A stretch of 64,000 nt of DNA from Phormidesmis priestleyi Ana (GTDB lineage: Bacteria > Cyanobacteriota > Cyanobacteriia > Phormidesmidales > Phormidesmidaceae). The stretch spans positions 92,223-156,222 of the forward strand of contig LJZR01000012.1 in NCBI GenBank assembly GCA_001314865.1. The letters run 5' to 3'. Position numbers and translations under genes: made by a program. Below are positions 60,749 through 64,000 of the stretch, in pieces (the stretch's first letter is position 1; each line of letters begins with the position of its first letter). Under the pieces are notes generated by a model. That model was not told the origin of the DNA. It did no database searches and was given only the letters and a program-made list of their open reading frames with translations.

Positions 60749-62363
60749 CGCCGTCATCTATCAAATTTATCCCCGTAGCTTTAATGACAGTAGCGGCAGC
60801 GGCGTGGGAGACTTACGCGGCATTTTGCAAAAGCTCGACTATGTTGAATCATTGGGGGTCGATGCCCTGTGGATTTCACCCTTTTTTAAGTCGCCAATGA
60901 AAGACTTTGGCTACGATATCTCTGACTATCGCGCGATTGATCCGATGTTTGGCACCATGGCAGATTTTGACGCGCTGCTAGCGGCTGTGCATGACCGTGG
61001 GATGAAGCTGCTGATAGACCAAGTGTGGAACCACACCTCAGATGCTCATGAGTGGTTTCAAGAGAGTCGCAGCGATCGCACCAACCCCAAGGCAGACTGG
61101 TATGTATGGGCCGATCCTAAAGCCGACGGATCGCCGCCGAATAACTGGCAATCGGCCTTTGGTGGCAGCGCCTGGGCCTGGGAACCAGCCAGAGAACAGT
61201 ACTACCTGCATAATTTTTTGGTCTCTCAGGCCGATTTGAACTGGTACAACCCGGCGGTTGTAGAAGAGATTTTAGCGATCGCCTCCTTTTGGCTCGACAA
61301 AGGCGTCGATGGCTTTCGCCTAGATGTGGTCAACTTTTTTATGTACGACCGCGAGCTGCGCGACAATCCGCAGCGCCCCGCGACTATTCCCAGGCCCGAC
61401 GGCGCATCGGCCAAAGATCCATTTTTTGACTATATCAATCTGTACAACATTTGCCAGCCCGAAACGCTCGATACCTTAACCCAAATCCGAGCGCACCTCA
61501 ATCGCTATCCGGGTGTCACCACCCTCGCTGAAATCAGCAGCGCCGAAGACACCCTGCTCGCCTCTAGCCAGTATGTTAGCGACGAGCGGCTGCATATGGC
61601 CTACAATTCATCGCTCATGACCGATGAACCCCTGACTCAGCAGCGGTTGTCGCAGCTCATCCAGCGGGTTGAAGATTTGTTTGGCGACAACATTCTCTGC
61701 TGGACGGCGGGCACGCACGACTTTCCTCGGCTCAAAAGCCGCTGGCAGCAGTCCAACCAAATCGCGGCGTTTAACCAGCAGGCGTTCGACCATATGCTCG
61801 TGGCTTTGCTGATTAGCCTGCGAGGCAGCTGCTGCATTTATCAGGGCGATGAATTGGGCCTAAGCCAAGCCGAAATTCCTCACGACAAAATGCAAGATCC
61901 CTTTGGCATTGCGGGCTATCCCCATGTTTTGGGTCGCGATGGCTCACGCACGCCCATGCCTTGGCATGCGGGGCAGCATCAGGCAGGCTTTACCGATCAT
62001 CCAGAACCCTGGCTACCTATCCCGGCTGATCACCTAGCCATTTCGGTGGATCAACAAAACCAAGACAGCCACTCTTTGTTGAATAAATATCGCCAAATGA
62101 TCCGCTGGCGTCAGCAGCAGCCCGCCCTGCGCGATGGTCAGTTGACTCTACTAGAGACCGCGCCACCCGTGCTCGGCTTTATTCGCCAATCGGCAGAACA
62201 ATCTGTGGTTTGCCTTTTTAACATCAGCGCCGAAGTCGTCAACTACGATGTGAGCCCCTTTGATCCGTTTGAGATCGATCCGGCGACGGGATTTATCAAT
62301 CGGCGCTACGACAACCTTGTAGAACTCCCTGCCTATGGGGTATTTTTCGCTGAGCTAAAGTAA
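60711..62363 (+). CDS. GH13 alpha-amylase family enzyme (second of pair)
   Basis: The 550-aa paralogue has GVDALWISPFFKSPMKDFGYD, LIDQVWNHTSDAHEWF, nucleophile Asp in GVDGFRLDVVNFF and acid Glu in TLAEISS. The third conserved region is AGTHDFPRLKSRW, with Thr replacing the Asn of NHD while His and Asp remain. It overlaps the first GH13 gene by 38 bp in another frame, implying co-translation. The pair arose by duplication and divergence. An alpha-glucosidase role is inferred. Confidence 0.92.
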   Translation: MAKALANPNWWRSAVIYQIYPRSFNDSSGSGVGDLRGILQKLDYVESLGVDALWISPFFKSPMKDFGYDISDYRAIDPMFGTMADFDALLAAVHDRGMKLLIDQVWNHTSDAHEWFQESRSDRTNPKADWYVWADPKADGSPPNNWQSAFGGSAWAWEPAREQYYLHNFLVSQADLNWYNPAVVEEILAIASFWLDKGVDGFRLDVVNFFMYDRELRDNPQRPATIPRPDGASAKDPFFDYINLYNICQPETLDTLTQIRAHLNRYPGVTTLAEISSAEDTLLASSQYVSDERLHMAYNSSLMTDEPLTQQRLSQLIQRVEDLFGDNILCWTAGTHDFPRLKSRWQQSNQIAAFNQQAFDHMLVALLISLRGSCCIYQGDELGLSQAEIPHDKMQDPFGIAGYPHVLGRDGSRTPMPWHAGQHQAGFTDHPEPWLPIPADHLAISVDQQNQDSHSLLNKYRQMIRWRQQQPALRDGQLTLLETAPPVLGFIRQSAEQSVVCLFNISAEVVNYDVSPFDPFEIDPATGFINRRYDNLVELPAYGVFFAELK

Positions 62364-62410
62364 CCATACGGCGCTTTGCAAGCAAAAATTAGCCCAAAAC
62401 TAAAAGAGAA

Positions 62411-63049
62411 TCAGAAGAAGAAGCGATCGCGTCTTGGCGGAGCATCGATATTGAATCGTTCGATGCCTGCATATTGGCCTTCGGTAGCACCTGCCGGAAA
62501 GGCCGTTAGCCGATACTGATAGAGGCCCTCATGAGGGTTACGAGCTTTAAGCGCAACCGTTACCTGCCTACCCGGTGCAACAGGCGGATCAAATTCCACC
62601 GTGAGGGTTCTGTCCGACTCGCGATCAACCGTGCTGATAGGGAACGGCTGTCGGCTGCTGGCATCAAAAGCGTAGCTGTCATTTGGCCGATAGCGGGGAT
62701 AGTCTACGCCTTCAATTTGCTCAAAAACGAGCTTTGCTAAAGGTTCTACGGCATCCGCTGGAAAGTGAACCGTAAACAGATACTCGGTGCGGCGATACTG
62801 CCAGTCGATAGGGATACGAATGTTAGTAACGCGCAGCGGCCTGCGAAAGCTAATGTTTGGATTGGTTGCTGGCGTTAGCCCAGGCGTTTCATTAACCGGC
62901 TGAGGGGCTTGAGCGAGCGAGGTGTTTGGGTGGCTGGGGGTGGCGTTTGTTTGGGCGATGGTCGGCAGGTAAACGGCTGACCCAATCGACAGAATGAGTG
63001 AGCCTGTAAGGGCTTTAAGGGCTTTAGGGTAAAAAGAGGATTTGAACAT
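62411..63049 (-). CDS. DUF2808 family exported protein
   Basis: The 212-aa protein starts at ATG 63049 (MFKSSFYPKALKALTGSLIL) with a signal peptide ending near IAQT. The mature part matches DUF2808: FRRPLRVTNIRIPIDWQYRRTEYLFTVHFP, the Tyr/Pro-rich middle and ALKARNPHEGLYQYRLTAFPAG. The function of this cyanobacterial family is unknown; a beta-sandwich periplasmic location is inferred. The track start at TTG 63082 adds 11 residues and is less likely. Confidence 0.87.
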   Translation of the reverse strand: MFKSSFYPKALKALTGSLILSIGSAVYLPTIAQTNATPSHPNTSLAQAPQPVNETPGLTPATNPNISFRRPLRVTNIRIPIDWQYRRTEYLFTVHFPADAVEPLAKLVFEQIEGVDYPRYRPNDSYAFDASSRQPFPISTVDRESDRTLTVEFDPPVAPGRQVTVALKARNPHEGLYQYRLTAFPAGATEGQYAGIERFNIDAPPRRDRFFF

Positions 63050-63268
63050 GAGTTGAATAGGTAAGTAACCCAGTGTAATCAAATTAAAGATGAAACAGAA
63101 TCACTGCATTGCCCTCACGATTACCCTCACTATTGCCCTCATAGGTTTAATGATGCTGAGCTACTCATAAGGAATGGGACAGGAGGAGTTGGGCAAGAGA
63201 AGTTGGGCAGGAGGAGGGGGACAGGAGGAGTTGATCTTGATAGTGTCCTAGCTGTCATGATAGCTGAA

Positions 63269-63305
63269 GCCCTCATCCCCAGCCCTTCTCCCTGAGGGTG
63301 AGGGC
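63269..63305. repeat. CCCTCATCCCC-type interspersed palindromic repeat
   Basis: The sequence from GCCCTCATCCCCAGCCC to GAGGGTGAGGGC is palindromic at its ends. It resembles a short dispersed element seen in many cyanobacterial genomes (recognition from general memory). It sits upstream of the kinase gene. Confidence 0.5.
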
Positions 63306-63357
63306 CCGTATTGTGTTGCCACAGCCAGAAGACAGAGGAGATAAAGGAGATGACAGC

Positions 63358-63894
63358 ATGAAAATTACATTTCCAGAACGGTCATTAGTGCTATTGATGG
63401 GGGCTTCGGGCTCCGGCAAATCTACATTTGCGCGTCAGCATTTTTTGGCAACTGAAGTTCTTTCTTCGGATCATTATCGGGCGGTGGTGGCGGATGATGA
63501 AAGCGACCAGAGCGCCACAAAAGATGCGTTTGAAGTGCTGCACTATATTGCCGCTAAGCGGCTAGCAGGGGGGCGGCTCACCGTGATAGATGCGACCAAT
63601 GTGCAGCCGTTTGCTCGCGAGTCGCTGTTAAAGCTCGCGCAAGAGCATCATTTTTATGTAGTGATCATCGCGCTCAATGTACCCGAAGCCGTTTGCCATG
63701 CGCGAAATCAGCAGCGGCCTCATCGGCAGGTAGAGCCGCATGTGGTGAGCGGGCAAGTGCAAGACTTGGAGCAATCGCTTCAAACCCTTAAACAAGAAAA
63801 CATTGACTATATTTACATCCTCAATTCCGCAGCAGAGATTGACGCAGTTGAAATAAATCGACAGCCAACACTAAGTAGCTCAGCATATAAGTAG
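63358..63894 (+). CDS. P-loop kinase, polynucleotide-kinase-like
   Basis: The 178-aa protein starts at ATG 63358 with AAGGAG ideally placed upstream. It has Walker A LLMGASGSGKSTFAR, the VLSSDHYRA substrate site, VIDATNVQPFAR and the RNQQRPHRQV lid. It resembles the N-terminal kinase domain of bacterial Pnkp, which repairs 5'-OH RNA or DNA ends. Here only the kinase domain is present, without phosphatase or ligase domains. The stop codon falls inside a 16-bp tandem duplication (AGTAGCTCAGCATATA twice, 63872-63903). The track start at 63298 is not needed. Confidence 0.85.
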   Translation: MKITFPERSLVLLMGASGSGKSTFARQHFLATEVLSSDHYRAVVADDESDQSATKDAFEVLHYIAAKRLAGGRLTVIDATNVQPFARESLLKLAQEHHFYVVIIALNVPEAVCHARNQQRPHRQVEPHVVSGQVQDLEQSLQTLKQENIDYIYILNSAAEIDAVEINRQPTLSSSAYK

Positions 63895-63903
63895 CTCAGC
63901 ATA
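63872..63903. repeat. 16-bp tandem duplication over the kinase stop
   Basis: AGTAGCTCAGCATATA is repeated exactly head to tail. The second copy supplies the TAG stop of the upstream gene. Confidence 0.85.
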
Positions 63904-64000
63904 TAACAATAGTCCGGACAGAAAAGCGAGAGAAATAGTCAAGAAAGCCATTTAGGCATAAGGTTTAGTTAACAAAACCAACCACCTGAATGGCTATGGC

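Overview
The window is cyanobacterial chromosome. It is rich in HIP1 octamers (GCGATCGC) and carries phycobilisome rod genes, chlH, psb28, an Hlip, a PEP-CTERM protein and many cyanobacteria-specific DUFs. Gene content and composition (near 50% G+C by eye) resemble Leptolyngbya or Synechococcus PCC 7335-like marine or mat strains. That placement is inference only. No rRNA, tRNA, CRISPR array, insertion sequence or prophage was recognised.

Region 1 (1-11.85 kb) is the highlight: a compact chromatic-acclimation (CA3) locus. It starts with the last ~34 residues of a histidine kinase (RcaE by position). RcaF (single receiver) and a full-length multidomain RcaC follow, then pcyA (phycocyanobilin synthesis) and two complete tandem phycocyanin operons. 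The first, cpcB-A-linker-linker-cpcD, has the gene order of the red-light-inducible cpc2 operon of Fremyella. The second is cpcB-A-linker-linker-cpcG. Near-consensus RcaC L Boxes (TTGCACA-N4-TTGCACA) lie upstream of pcyA and of the first cpc operon. I see none upstream of the second. Signal transduction, chromophore synthesis, inducible rods and probably constitutive rods are therefore linked in about 12 kb. Strong intercistronic hairpins follow both cpcA genes and probably set the subunit:linker ratio.

Region 2 (11.86-24.4 kb): a Lys/Ala-rich coiled-coil/winged-helix-like protein, an unknown 358-aa protein, a DUF3465 protein preceded by what looks like a frameshifted small gene, chlH, a CSP41-like epimerase-fold protein, dnaK and a PEP-CTERM protein. 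Region 3 (24.4-34.1 kb): a hidden 56-aa Hlip, two tandem DUF928 proteins leading into a CHASE2-GGDEF-EAL protein, a hidden 58-aa stand-alone PCP_red-type protein, a DUF1232 protein, psb28-moaB, and a DUF1565/six-SLH protein. Region 4 (34.1-47.7 kb): an SRPBCC protein, an Eco57I-like methylase with a degenerate catalytic motif, cobA-hemD and coaE, a 49-aa small protein, a type II NAD(P)H dehydrogenase, lysC with a translationally coupled 47-aa membrane protein, a second DUF1232, a cyclic-nucleotide-gated MscS channel and a GIY-YIG-like protein.

Region 5 (47.7-64 kb): arginine dihydrolase/ornithine cyclodeaminase (AgrE/ArgZ), DUF4327 and DUF2283 proteins, a transglutaminase-like protein overlapping an isoaspartyl peptidase (a possible cyanophycin-nitrogen connection with AgrE), a DUF3616 protein, hypotheticals, an SDR protein, an overlapping pair of GH13 enzymes, a DUF2808 protein and a lone polynucleotide-kinase-like P-loop kinase.

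A window-wide trait is abundant short tandem repeats (units of 5-24 bp). They occur in spacers and, in frame, inside conserved enzymes (LysC, CoaE, IaaA, the methylase, the transglutaminase). Several small genes absent from the ORF track (Hlip, PCP_red, the lysC-coupled peptide, the 49-aa protein, the RcaE tail) were found by direct translation.
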